From Kitasatospora aureofaciens (lineage in GTDB: Bacteria > Actinomycetota > Actinomycetes > Streptomycetales > Streptomycetaceae), in the NCBI RefSeq assembly GCF_019192735.1, contig NZ_JAHTKP010000023.1, forward strand, positions 1-64,000: DNA of 64,000 bases, read 5' to 3'. This document shows, piece by piece, positions 32,531-40,353 of this stretch. Under the pieces are notes generated by a model that did no database searches, was not told where the DNA came from, and saw only the letters and a program-made list of their open reading frames with translations. The translations under genes and the position numbers were made by a program. The stretch's first letter is position 1. Every line of letters begins with the position of its first letter.

Positions 32531-32730
32531 GGCCCGTCTTCAAACTCCCGTCGTCCGCCCGGAGGGCGGGCCGGGCGGCGTTGGGGTGCGTGCATCGCAA
32601 GGCGGAGGAGGGAGTCCATGCGGTGGGGGCACCTCCCGGCCGAAGGCTGGGGGACATCGGCGACCGACGACAACGCAGCGAGGCGCGTGCCCCGGCGTCG
32701 CCCGGCAGGCGGGAGTTTGAAGACGGGCCC
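32530..32730. mobile_element. MITE-like dispersed repeat with 21-bp perfect terminal inverted repeats
   Basis: A 201-bp non-coding element. Its ends are exact 21-bp inverted repeats (32530-32550 starting GGGCCCGTCTTCAAACTCCC, and 32710-32730). The interior contains GCATCGCAAGGCGGAGGA and GGGGGCACCTCCCGGCC, blocks I recall as recurring in many Streptomyces genomes. No transposase frame inside. It sits between the LysR stop and the cold-shock gene; the rest of the gap to 32836 is the latter's leader. Confidence 0.7.
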
Positions 32731-32836
32731 GAGGAGCCCGACCGTCGGCTTTGCCCGTTCTCCCTCAGGCGGAGTCAACCCTGTGCGATGATCGCGAGCG
32801 CCCATTGTGACGGCATGACTACGTAGAGGAGATGGC

Positions 32837-33049
32837 ATGGCTGAGCGTCAGACCGGCACCGTGAAGTGGTTCAACGACGAGAAGGGGTTCGGCTTCATCA
32901 CACCGGAGTCCGGGCCCGACCTGTTCGTCCACTTCCGGGCGATCGAGGGGCAGGGCTTCAAGTCCCTGGTGGAGGGACAGAAGGTCTCGTTCGTGGCCAT
33001 CCAGGGCCAGAAGGGCATGCAGGCCGACCAGGTCCGCCTCGAAGGCTGA
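32837..33049 (+). CDS. Cold-shock domain protein (CspA family)
   Basis: 70 aa, a single CSD nucleic-acid-binding barrel: GTVKWFNDEKGFGFITP (RNP-1 KGFGFI) and DLFVHF (RNP-2). Binds single-stranded RNA/DNA and acts as an RNA chaperone. ATG 32837 has GAGGAG upstream. The leader contains the MITE-like repeat. Slight sequence variant of the usual actinobacterial CspA (PESGPDLFVHFRAIEG), so probably one of several paralogues. Confidence 0.96.
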   Translation: MAERQTGTVKWFNDEKGFGFITPESGPDLFVHFRAIEGQGFKSLVEGQKVSFVAIQGQKGMQADQVRLEG

Positions 33050-33069
33050 TCACGCGAGCGAGCCGCCTC

Positions 33070-33103
33070 GTGGGCCATCACCTGGTACCGGGTGATGGCC
33101 CAC
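33070..33103. terminator. Bidirectional terminator between csp and tetR
   Basis: Perfect 13-bp stem GTGGGCCATCACC (33070-33082) and complement (33091-33103) with an 8-nt loop, between convergent genes. Confidence 0.85.
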
Positions 33104-33134
33104 AAGCATGTGAGCAACGGACGGACGGGCGGCC

Positions 33135-33755
33135 TCAGGGCAGGAAGGCCGCCACCGCCGCCCGGGTCAGGGCCCGGAAGCGCTCTTCGCCGAGGGCGCC
33201 GGGGAAGTGCCCTCCCCGCTCAAGGCTGATCACGCCGTGGGCCGCCGCCCACAGCAGGTCGGTGACCTCGTCGACGTCGGCGTCCGGCCGCAGCACCCCG
33301 GCCTCGACGCAGGCGCGCGCCGCCTCGCGCAGCACGTCGAGGCTCGCCGCGGCCGCCGCGCGGGACTCCTCGTCCGGGACGAAGCCGGGAACGGCCTCGC
33401 CGTGCATGACGCCGTAGAAGTTCGGCTCCTCCAGGGCGTTGGCGCGGTAGGCGCGGCCGAGGGCGGCCAGGTACTCGGCCGGGTCGTCGCCGCGCGGCAC
33501 GGCGTCGAGGCGGCGGCGCAGCCGGGCGAAGCCCTCGCGGTAGAGGGCCGCGGTGATGGCGTCCTTGGCACCGAACTGGCGGTAGAGGACGGTGGTCGAG
33601 CAGTCGGCGGCGGTGGCCAGGCGGCGCATGCTCAGCGCGGCCGGACCCTCGGCGGCGAGCAGGCCGGCGGCGATGTCGAGCAGGGCGGTGCGCAGCGCGG
33701 CCTCGCCCTGGGCCTGGGCTCGGGCGAAGGCGCCGGTCGGTGATTTCGCGGGCAT
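33135..33755 (-). CDS. TetR-family transcriptional repressor
   Basis: 206 aa. HTH at about residues 20-66 (LLDIAAGLLAAEGPAALSMRRLATAADCSTTVLYRQFGAKDAI region), with a C-terminal TetR_C-type ligand domain. Follows the thioredoxin-like gene by 31 bp on the same strand. The promoter of that pair carries two ATAACG-N-CGTTAT palindromes, which I take as its operator (autoregulation). Confidence 0.92.
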   Translation of the reverse strand: MPAKSPTGAFARAQAQGEAALRTALLDIAAGLLAAEGPAALSMRRLATAADCSTTVLYRQFGAKDAITAALYREGFARLRRRLDAVPRGDDPAEYLAALGRAYRANALEEPNFYGVMHGEAVPGFVPDEESRAAAAASLDVLREAARACVEAGVLRPDADVDEVTDLLWAAAHGVISLERGGHFPGALGEERFRALTRAAVAAFLP

Positions 33756-33786
33756 GGGGATGATTCTGCAAGAAGCCCGAGCCGTG

Positions 33787-34884
33787 CTACGCCCGCTCCG
33801 GCAGCGGACGGTAGATCGGCACACCCGCCGCCTCCAGCGCCGATCGCCGGGCGAAGTACTCGTCGCCCATCGGGTCCACGCCGAGGAGCGGCATCGCGCT
33901 GCGCCAGGTGGTGACGTCCTCCGGGGCCAGCTCGGACGCCGCCGCGAAGTGCCGTTCCGCCGCCCGCTCGTGGCCGTGGCGCAGCAGCCACAGGGCCAGC
34001 GCCGCCTCCGTGCGGGCCCGCTGCCGCTCCGGGGTGCTCGGCTCGGTCAACCCGGCGACCGTGTCGGCGTCGACGCCCGCGTCGCCGGTGGTCACCCACC
34101 GACGTAGGGCGGCGAGGGTCTTCCCGGAGTCCAGGCCGCTCATGGAGCGGAAGAGGTCGGTGGCGAACTGTGTGTCGTTGGGGCGGGCGATGCGGCCGTG
34201 CTCGTCGATCCAGACCACGGTCGGGACGTTGAGCAGCTGGTAGAGGTCCGCGACCCGGCCGTCGACGTCGATCAGCGCGGGGTGGGTGGGCGCGGCCTCG
34301 GCGATCCAGGGCGCCGCGTCCTCGGTCCGGCGGTCGACGGCGACGCTCAGCACCGAGAAGCCCTCGGCGGCCAGTTCGGCGTGCTGGCGCTCCCAGGCGG
34401 GGAGGTCGTAGCGGCAGCCGCACCAGGAGGCCCAGAAGACCAGCGCCACCTTCCGCCCGCGCAGCTCGCCGAGCGAGTGCTCGACGCCGTCGGCGTCCGG
34501 GAGGGTGAAGTCGGGTGCGTCCCCGGCGGCCAGGGCGGCCGACCGGTCGGCCGCGGACGCGCCGAGTGCCAGGACCCGGGCGGCGGGCTCGGTCGCCACC
34601 GGGCGGCCCAGCAGCTCGGCGAAGGCGGTGACGTCGAGCAGTCCAACGCCTGCGCTCGCGTCCTCGATCCGCGCGACGGCGGCCGCCGGGATGCAGATCT
34701 CGCCCCGGCACCAGCCCTGCGGCTTGCGCGTGAAGCCCAGCGCGCGCTCGACGTCCGCGTGGGTGAGCCAGACGTGCGGGCCCGCGCCGTCGTCCGGGGC
34801 GGGGCGCAGCACGGCGTCGACCCGGCTCTCGACGTGGTCGTCCAGGATCGTCAGCTCGACGGTGGTGATCGCGGTGCTGGGCAT
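33787..34884 (-). CDS. TlpA/AhpC-like thioredoxin-fold protein with extra domains
   Basis: 365 aa. Residues about 1-100 form an unassigned domain with a Cys (GWCRGEICIP). Residues about 120-260 are a thioredoxin/redoxin fold (FTLPDADGVEHSLGELRGRKVALVFWASWCGCRYDLPAWERQ is spread across 124-165), with the cis-Pro region in LLNVPTVVWIDEHG. The active site reads WCGCR, a Cys-X-Cys, one residue shorter than the usual WCxxC. The C-terminal 90 residues are helical. No signal peptide, so cytosolic. ATG 34884 with GAGGAGG. First gene of a two-gene operon with TetR. Confidence 0.85.
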   Translation of the reverse strand: MPSTAITTVELTILDDHVESRVDAVLRPAPDDGAGPHVWLTHADVERALGFTRKPQGWCRGEICIPAAAVARIEDASAGVGLLDVTAFAELLGRPVATEPAARVLALGASAADRSAALAAGDAPDFTLPDADGVEHSLGELRGRKVALVFWASWCGCRYDLPAWERQHAELAAEGFSVLSVAVDRRTEDAAPWIAEAAPTHPALIDVDGRVADLYQLLNVPTVVWIDEHGRIARPNDTQFATDLFRSMSGLDSGKTLAALRRWVTTGDAGVDADTVAGLTEPSTPERQRARTEAALALWLLRHGHERAAERHFAAASELAPEDVTTWRSAMPLLGVDPMGDEYFARRSALEAAGVPIYRPLPERA

Positions 34885-34914
34885 GGCGCCTCCTCGGTCG
34901 GGCAACGCGGTCAA

Positions 34915-34946
34915 ATAACGCCGTTATCTGAGAATAACGGCGTTAT
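34915..34946. promoter_or_regulatory. Tandem palindromic operator of the thioredoxin/tetR operon
   Basis: ATAACG-C-CGTTAT (34915-34927) and ATAACG-G-CGTTAT (34934-34946), centres 19 bp apart, together forming a larger inverted repeat. It begins 30 bp upstream of the thioredoxin-like start. Arrangement and size suit cooperative binding of TetR dimers. Confidence 0.8.
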
Positions 34947-34989
34947 CTCGCCGGGCGCAACCACCGACGTCTGGCTCCGTTCAGCACCG

Positions 34990-35763
34990 TCACCCCGCCG
35001 CCGAGCGCTCCAGGAACCGCCGCAGCCCCTCCCGCACCCCGTCCGTCGGGACGGTCGCGGCGAAGCAGGCCGCCTCGACGGCGAGCCCCTCGTCGATCGG
35101 CAGGTTGATCCCCCGCGTGACGGCCCGCAGGCAGGCGGCCACCGCCGTCGGGGCATGCCGGATGATGCGCTCGGCCAGATCCCGCGCCGCGGCCGGCAGG
35201 TCATCGGCCGGGACGACCGCGTTGACCAGGCCCATCGAGGCGGCCCGGGCGGCCGGGATCGGGTCCCCGGTCAGGATCATCTCCAGGCCGCGCTTGCGCC
35301 CGACGTGCCGCGGCAGCCGCTGCGAGCCGCCGAAGGGCGGCGGGAAGCCCAGCGTGATCTCCGGCTTGGCGAAGGTCGCGTGCTCGGCCGCGACCGCCAG
35401 CGGCGCGGCCTCGGTGATCTCGCAACCGCCGCCGTAGGCAAGCCCGTTGACGGCGACGATGACCGGCTTGGGGAACTCCTCGATCCGCCGGGTCAGCGCG
35501 TGGCCGCGCCGGACGATCTCGCGCAGCGCCCGCTCCGGCCCGCCGGCGATGCTCGCGGCGAGCGACGGGATGTCCGCGCCCGCGCTGAACGCCCGGGTCC
35601 CGGCGCCGGTCAGGATGACGGCCCGGGCGGTGTCGTCGGCGTCGACGCGGTCGAGTTCGGCGAGCAGCGTGTCGATCGTCGGGTAGTCGAGGGCGTTGAG
35701 TTTCCGCTCCCGGTCGATGGTGAGGGTGACGACGTGCTGGTCGCGTTCCACGTGGACGGTCAT
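34990..35763 (-). CDS. Enoyl-CoA hydratase/isomerase family protein
   Basis: 257 aa, crotonase fold. Oxyanion-hole segments AFSAGADIPSLA (about residues 58-69) and NGLAYGGGCEITEA (about 105-118). In the second, the Glu of ECIT/E-type hydratases appears as CEITEAAPLAVAAEHATF, so at least one catalytic Glu is kept. Acts on acyl-CoA in beta-oxidation-like steps; exact substrate unknown. ATG 35763. Divergent from a MocR gene across 110 bp. Confidence 0.92.
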   Translation of the reverse strand: MTVHVERDQHVVTLTIDRERKLNALDYPTIDTLLAELDRVDADDTARAVILTGAGTRAFSAGADIPSLAASIAGGPERALREIVRRGHALTRRIEEFPKPVIVAVNGLAYGGGCEITEAAPLAVAAEHATFAKPEITLGFPPPFGGSQRLPRHVGRKRGLEMILTGDPIPAARAASMGLVNAVVPADDLPAAARDLAERIIRHAPTAVAACLRAVTRGINLPIDEGLAVEAACFAATVPTDGVREGLRRFLERSAAG

Positions 35764-35820
35764 ACCGGCTGCTCCCTTGCGCCTGGTTGCGGACGGCACC
35801 GAGGCTAGGAACACCACTGC

Positions 35821-35842
35821 AGGACAATCCACTTATTGTCCT
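35821..35842. promoter_or_regulatory. Inverted repeat in the ECH/mocR divergent promoter
   Basis: Perfect AGGACAAT (35821-35828), 6 nt, ATTGTCCT (35835-35842). A further GTCCTGGAC follows at 35851. The repeats place GTCC/GGAC half-sites across both promoters, so the MocR protein could control both genes. Confidence 0.6.
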
Positions 35843-35873
35843 GGATACACGTCCTGGACAGACCTGGAGCCGC

Positions 35874-37208
35874 ATGCGTCCGCCCGCCTACAAGGCCATC
35901 GTCGACGAGTACGCGGCCGCGATCCGCTCCGGCGCGCTCCCGGCCGGCACCCGTCTGCCGACCCACCGGGCGCTGGCCCGCGAGCGCCGGGTCGCGCTGG
36001 CCACCGCCACCCGCGTCTACGCCGAACTGGCCGCCGCCGGGCTGGTGGTGGGCGAACAGGGCCGCGGCACGTTCGTCCGGGTCCGCTCCGGCTACGACGG
36101 GATCGAGCCCTCCCGCGCGCTCCCGGTGCCGCGCCTCGCGGACCTGTCGTTCAACCAGCCGCTCGCCCCCGGCCAGGGCGACCTGCTCCGCCAGGCCCTT
36201 CGCACGCTCGCGACCTCCGGCGACGCCGAGGCGCTGCTGCGCCAGCACCCACCGGGCGGGCACCGGCACGACCGCGCGGTCGTGGCCACCTACCTCCTGG
36301 GGCGCGGCATCGACACGGCCCCGGAGAACGTCCTGCTCACGAGCGGCGCGCAGCAGGCCCTGGACTGCGTGCTGCGCACGCTCACCCGGCCCGGCGACGT
36401 CCTGGCCGTGGACGCGCTCAGCTACCCGGGCGTCAAACTGCTCGCCAGGGCCCACGGCCTCGACCTGGCGCCCGTCCCGGTCACGCCCGCCGGCCCGGAC
36501 CTCGACGCGCTCGACCGCCTGTGCCGGGCCCGCCCGGTCCGCGCCGTCTACACGATCCCGACCGTCCACAACCCGCTCGGCTGGGTGCTCGACCGCCGGC
36601 AGCGAGAGCGCCTGGCCGCCATCGCCGCCGCCCACGGCTGCACGCTGATCGAGGACGGCACGTACGCCTTCCTGGAGCCCTCGCCCCCTCCCCCGCTGTA
36701 CGCCCTCGCGCCGGACCACACCTGCTACGTCGCCGGCCTGTCGAAGAACGTGGCCCCGGGCCTGCGGTTCGGCTTCGCCGTTCTGCCGAACCGCCTTCTG
36801 CAGGCGGCCACCGGCAGCCTGCGCGCCGCCGCGTGGGGATCCCCAGGCCTCGTCACCGCGCTGGCCACCGGCTGGCTCGCGGACGGCACGGTCGCCCGCC
36901 TGGAGCTGCACCGCCGGGAGGACGCCGCCGCCCGGCAGGACATCGCCCGCGCCGCGCTGGCGGGCCTGGACGTCACGGCGCATCCGTCCTCGTACGTGGT
37001 CTGGCTGGGCCTGGAGCCGCACCAACGCCCGGACCACGTCGCCGCCGCACTCGCGGCGGAGGGGATCCTGGTCTCCACGGCGGACGCCTTCGCCACCGGC
37101 CCGCACACCCCGCACGCCGTCCGGCTGGCCCTGGCGACCCCGCCGCGGCACGAACTGGGGGACGTGCTGCGCCGGTTGAGAAAGGCGATCGAGGAGATCC
37201 CACCGTGA
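35874..37208 (+). CDS. MocR-type GntR/aminotransferase regulator
   Basis: 444 aa. N-terminal GntR winged HTH (residues about 5-72: RSGALPAGTRLPTHRALARE), linked to a fold-type I aminotransferase domain. The PLP Lys lies in AGLSKNVAPGLRFGF, with TSGAQQALD and IEDGTYAFLE as cofactor-pocket motifs. The family includes PdxR and GabR, which sense PLP-amine adducts. Nothing here links it to PLP synthesis; the likely target is the divergent enoyl-CoA hydratase gene. ATG 35874 with GGAG upstream. Confidence 0.93.
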   Translation: MRPPAYKAIVDEYAAAIRSGALPAGTRLPTHRALARERRVALATATRVYAELAAAGLVVGEQGRGTFVRVRSGYDGIEPSRALPVPRLADLSFNQPLAPGQGDLLRQALRTLATSGDAEALLRQHPPGGHRHDRAVVATYLLGRGIDTAPENVLLTSGAQQALDCVLRTLTRPGDVLAVDALSYPGVKLLARAHGLDLAPVPVTPAGPDLDALDRLCRARPVRAVYTIPTVHNPLGWVLDRRQRERLAAIAAAHGCTLIEDGTYAFLEPSPPPPLYALAPDHTCYVAGLSKNVAPGLRFGFAVLPNRLLQAATGSLRAAAWGSPGLVTALATGWLADGTVARLELHRREDAAARQDIARAALAGLDVTAHPSSYVVWLGLEPHQRPDHVAAALAAEGILVSTADAFATGPHTPHAVRLALATPPRHELGDVLRRLRKAIEEIPP

Positions 37209-37390
37209 CTCCTCGGCCCCGAAGTGACCGCTGGTGAAACTCTTCTGACAGAACGTCACTCATTCGAGTGACGCGTGCATGGCGCCCGGGCCGCGGTGGG
37301 TAGGCCGGGCCCGAACGGCCCGGCCGAATCTTCGGCCTGCGCCGCACGAGGCCTGCCAGCCAGGCACTCACCCCGACGAGAGGATCAGCT

Positions 37391-38590
37391 GTGACCGAGC
37401 AGCCCGAGCCCGTCCTGGAACCGTTCGGCCTGATCTCACCGCCCCAGCCGCCGGAGATCCCGGCCGCACCCGAGCCCGACGCCGTGTGGGACCTTCCCGG
37501 CGGGAAGGCCTGGGTGTACCTCGCGAACTCCCGCTTCGGGATCCAGAAACCGGTCATCCTATCCGACGGGTTCGAGACCGGCCCGTCCAAACTCGACCCG
37601 CTCTGGCACGGCCTGAACCGCACCGGCTACCCGTTCGCCACGAAACTGCGCGAGCGCGGCCACGACCTGATCGTGCTCGGCTACGACGAGCGCAGCGCCT
37701 CCATCCTGGAGAACGCCGAAACGGCCACGGCCTGCATCCGGCGGACGATCGCCGAGCGCAAGGGCGACGCGCCACTGACCGTCGGCGGCTTCAGCATGGG
37801 TGGCCTGGTCACCCGCTATGCGCTGGCGAAGATGGAGACCGAGGGGGTGGACCACCAGACCGGGACGTACCTCTCCTTCGACAGCCCGCACCGCGGCGCC
37901 TGGATCCCGATCTCGCTCCAGGCCCTCGCCCACTTCCTCAAGGCCACCCCGGCCATGTCGAAGCAGATCAACAGCGACGCCGCCCGCCAGCTCCTCTGGC
38001 GCCACATCGAGACCGCCGACGGCACGCCCCGTCAGGACCCGCTGCGTACCCGGTTCCTGGAGGAGCTCGACCGCGTGGGCTGGTGGCCCCGGATCCCGCG
38101 GCTGCTCGGCGTCGCCAACGGCAGCGGCTCGGGCACCGGCAACGGCGTGAAGGCCGGGGTCGACGCCATCCGGGTCACCTCCGGCTGGTTCACCGGCACC
38201 ACGCTGCGCACCCAGGCCGGCGGCACCGGCCACGAGGTGGCCCGGCTCAAGGGCCTGCTGTCCGAGCGGCGCGTGGTCACCGACGACCTGCCCGAACTCG
38301 ACGGCGCCCCCGGCGGCACCCTGGAGAGCTTCGGCATCGCGGGCAGCAAGCTGCGGCTCACCGGCAAGGTCGACATCGAACCCGGCACCGAGTCGATCTG
38401 CTTCGTCCCCTCGGTCAGCGCGGTCGCCGTCCGCGACCTCGAAAACCAGGCCGACCTGTACCTCGACATCGAGGAACTGTCCAAGGACGAGAGCGAGTTG
38501 GACGACTTCATGCTCTCCCCCAGGAACGACCCGCACTCGTTCATGAGCGAGGAGCTGGCCATCTGGATCCTGAAGCGCCTGCCTGACTGA
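37391..38590 (+). CDS. Alpha/beta hydrolase with lipase-type GxSxG, unknown substrate
   Basis: 399 aa. GGFSMGGLVTRYAL (about residues 131-144) is the nucleophile elbow; SFDSPHRGAWIP resembles the DSPHRG block of PGAP1/lipase-like hydrolases. No signal peptide is evident, and the first 35 residues are Pro/Glu-rich. Its last 50 bp overlap the convergent WYL regulator gene. GTG 37391 with GAGAGGA upstream. Substrate could be a lipid ester, but this is not shown. Confidence 0.82.
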   Translation: MTEQPEPVLEPFGLISPPQPPEIPAAPEPDAVWDLPGGKAWVYLANSRFGIQKPVILSDGFETGPSKLDPLWHGLNRTGYPFATKLRERGHDLIVLGYDERSASILENAETATACIRRTIAERKGDAPLTVGGFSMGGLVTRYALAKMETEGVDHQTGTYLSFDSPHRGAWIPISLQALAHFLKATPAMSKQINSDAARQLLWRHIETADGTPRQDPLRTRFLEELDRVGWWPRIPRLLGVANGSGSGTGNGVKAGVDAIRVTSGWFTGTTLRTQAGGTGHEVARLKGLLSERRVVTDDLPELDGAPGGTLESFGIAGSKLRLTGKVDIEPGTESICFVPSVSAVAVRDLENQADLYLDIEELSKDESELDDFMLSPRNDPHSFMSEELAIWILKRLPD

Positions 38591-39563
38591 GAACTGTCGC
38601 CGCACCCACCGCCCGGCCGAACCGGGTGCTCCAGTCGTCGAGCCGCTCGACCAGTTCGGGCGGCTCGACGACGTGGAAGTCCGCGCCGAGCGCACCGAGC
38701 GCCATGATCGGCCAGTTCAGGTCGTCGGCCGTGATCCGGATCCGGCAGCGCTCGGCGTCGATCTCCTCGACCGTGCTCCACCGGCCGATCCGCTCGCGGA
38801 CGGCCGCAACCGGGGCATCCACCACGACCTCGACCCGGTACGGGCGGGGCATGCCGTTGACCCCGGCCCGGACGAACTCGGCGGCGTCGGCGGCGGGCAG
38901 TTCACGCTGCCGGAACCGGGCGCCGGCGCCCCGCGGCGCGCTCAGCCGGTCGAGCCGGAAGGAACGCCAGTCCTGCCGGACGAGGTCGTAAGCCACCAGG
39001 TACCAGCGGCGGTTGAGACACACCAGCCGGTGCGGTTCGACGTGCCGCTCGGCGCTCCGGCCGTCGGCGGCGGTGTACGAGAACCGCAGCTGTTCGTCGT
39101 CCCGGCAGGCCACCGCCACCACCGTGAGCTCGTCGGGGTCGACCTTCACACCCGCCGGACCGCCGCCCCAGCCGACCGGGACGGTCATCGCCCGCAGCGC
39201 CTCCACCCGGCGCCGCAGCCGGGCCGGCATCACCTGCACCACCTTCGCCAGCACCCGCACCGAGGCTTCGCCGATCCCCTCGACCGGACTGTCCGCGGCG
39301 GCCTGCAACCCCACCGCCAGCGCGACCGCCTCCTCGTCGTCGATCACCAGCGGCGGCAGCGCCGCGCCCGCCGCGAGCTGGTAGCCGCCGTCGACGCCGC
39401 GCTGCGCCTCGACCGGGTAGCCCAGCTCGCGCAGCCGGTCGATGTCGCGGCGCAGGGTGCGGATCGAGACGCCGAGCCGGTCGGCCAGTTCGTCGCCCGG
39501 CCAGTACCGGTGGGTCTGGAGCAGGGACAGCAGTCGGAGCGTCCGGGTGCTGGTGTTCGCCAT
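38541..39563 (-). CDS. WYL-domain transcriptional regulator
   Basis: 340 aa. N-terminal DeoR-like HTH_11 (LLSLLQTHRYWPGDELADRLGVSIRTLRRDIDRL region), central WYL domain (VEPHRLVCLNRRWYLVAYD holds the RWYLVAYD signature at about 200) and a C-terminal WCX extension. Divergent from the DinB gene over 111 bp, which it probably regulates. The C terminus overlaps the convergent hydrolase gene by 50 bp; the final 25 residues look low-complexity, so the real stop position is correct but this tail may be dispensable. Confidence 0.92.
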   Translation of the reverse strand: MANTSTRTLRLLSLLQTHRYWPGDELADRLGVSIRTLRRDIDRLRELGYPVEAQRGVDGGYQLAAGAALPPLVIDDEEAVALAVGLQAAADSPVEGIGEASVRVLAKVVQVMPARLRRRVEALRAMTVPVGWGGGPAGVKVDPDELTVVAVACRDDEQLRFSYTAADGRSAERHVEPHRLVCLNRRWYLVAYDLVRQDWRSFRLDRLSAPRGAGARFRQRELPAADAAEFVRAGVNGMPRPYRVEVVVDAPVAAVRERIGRWSTVEEIDAERCRIRITADDLNWPIMALGALGADFHVVEPPELVERLDDWSTRFGRAVGAATVLSQAGASGSRWPAPRS

Positions 39564-39674
39564 GGCTCCGATTCTCCCCTCTCTCGCGAGGAATTCAGGA
39601 CAGAAAGTGGCCGCAATTGCTTCTACCGTAGAGCTTGTCCGACGGAGCAAGAAGCACACGGAAGGCGAACCACC

Positions 39675-40226
39675 ATGACTGCCACCACCTCGACCGCCAC
39701 CACCGCCACCCCCACCGTCACCGGCGAGCGCGCCGACCTGCTGGTGGCGCTGGCCAAGCAGCGGCACTTCCTGCGCTTCACCACCCGCGACCTCACCGAC
39801 GAGCAGGCCGGCCTGCGCACCACGGCCAGCGCGCTGTGCCTCGGCGGCCTGGTCAAGCACGTGACCTCGGTCGAGCGGATCTGGGCGAACTTCATCGTGG
39901 AGGGCCCGTCGGCGATGCCCGACTTCTCCGCCTGGACCGAGGCCGACTTCGCCCGCCGGGAGGGCGAGTTCCGCATGCTGCCCGGCGAGACGCTCGACGG
40001 CGTCCTCGCTGCCTACGAGGAGGTCGCCCGCCGCACCGACGACCTGGTCGCCACCCTCCCCGACCTCGACGCCACCCAGCCGCTCCCGAAGGCCCCCTGG
40101 TTCGAGCCCGACACCGAGTGGTCCGCCCGCCGCGTCCTGATGCACGTCGTCGCCGAGACCGCCCAGCACGCGGGCCACGCCGACATCATCCGCGAGTCCC
40201 TGGACGGCGCGAAGAGCATGGGCTGA
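39675..40226 (+). CDS. DinB/DUF664 family protein
   Basis: 183 aa. Four-helix DinB fold with the three metal-binding histidines in LVKHVTSVE (about residue 61) and VLMHVVAETAQHAGH (about 155-169). Family members are thiol-dependent transferases or of unknown function. N-terminal 15 residues are Thr/Ala-rich. Adjacent, divergent WYL regulator is a recurrent pairing in actinobacteria. Ends at a strong hairpin. Confidence 0.9.
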   Translation: MTATTSTATTATPTVTGERADLLVALAKQRHFLRFTTRDLTDEQAGLRTTASALCLGGLVKHVTSVERIWANFIVEGPSAMPDFSAWTEADFARREGEFRMLPGETLDGVLAAYEEVARRTDDLVATLPDLDATQPLPKAPWFEPDTEWSARRVLMHVVAETAQHAGHADIIRESLDGAKSMG

Positions 40227-40245
40227 CCTGCCCTGAAGGTCGATC

Positions 40246-40278
40246 CCGAGGGGCCCGGCACCGCGCCGGGCCCCTCGG
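40246..40278 (+). terminator. Terminator after the DinB gene
   Basis: Perfect 14-bp stem CCGAGGGGCCCGGC (40246-40259) and complement (40265-40278), 5-nt loop. Confidence 0.85.
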
Positions 40279-40353
40279 CGCGTCGACTGGCGGACATCGG
40301 CGCGCCCACCGGCGGATATAGGCTGATCGGGTCAAACGATCTTCAGGAGAGTC

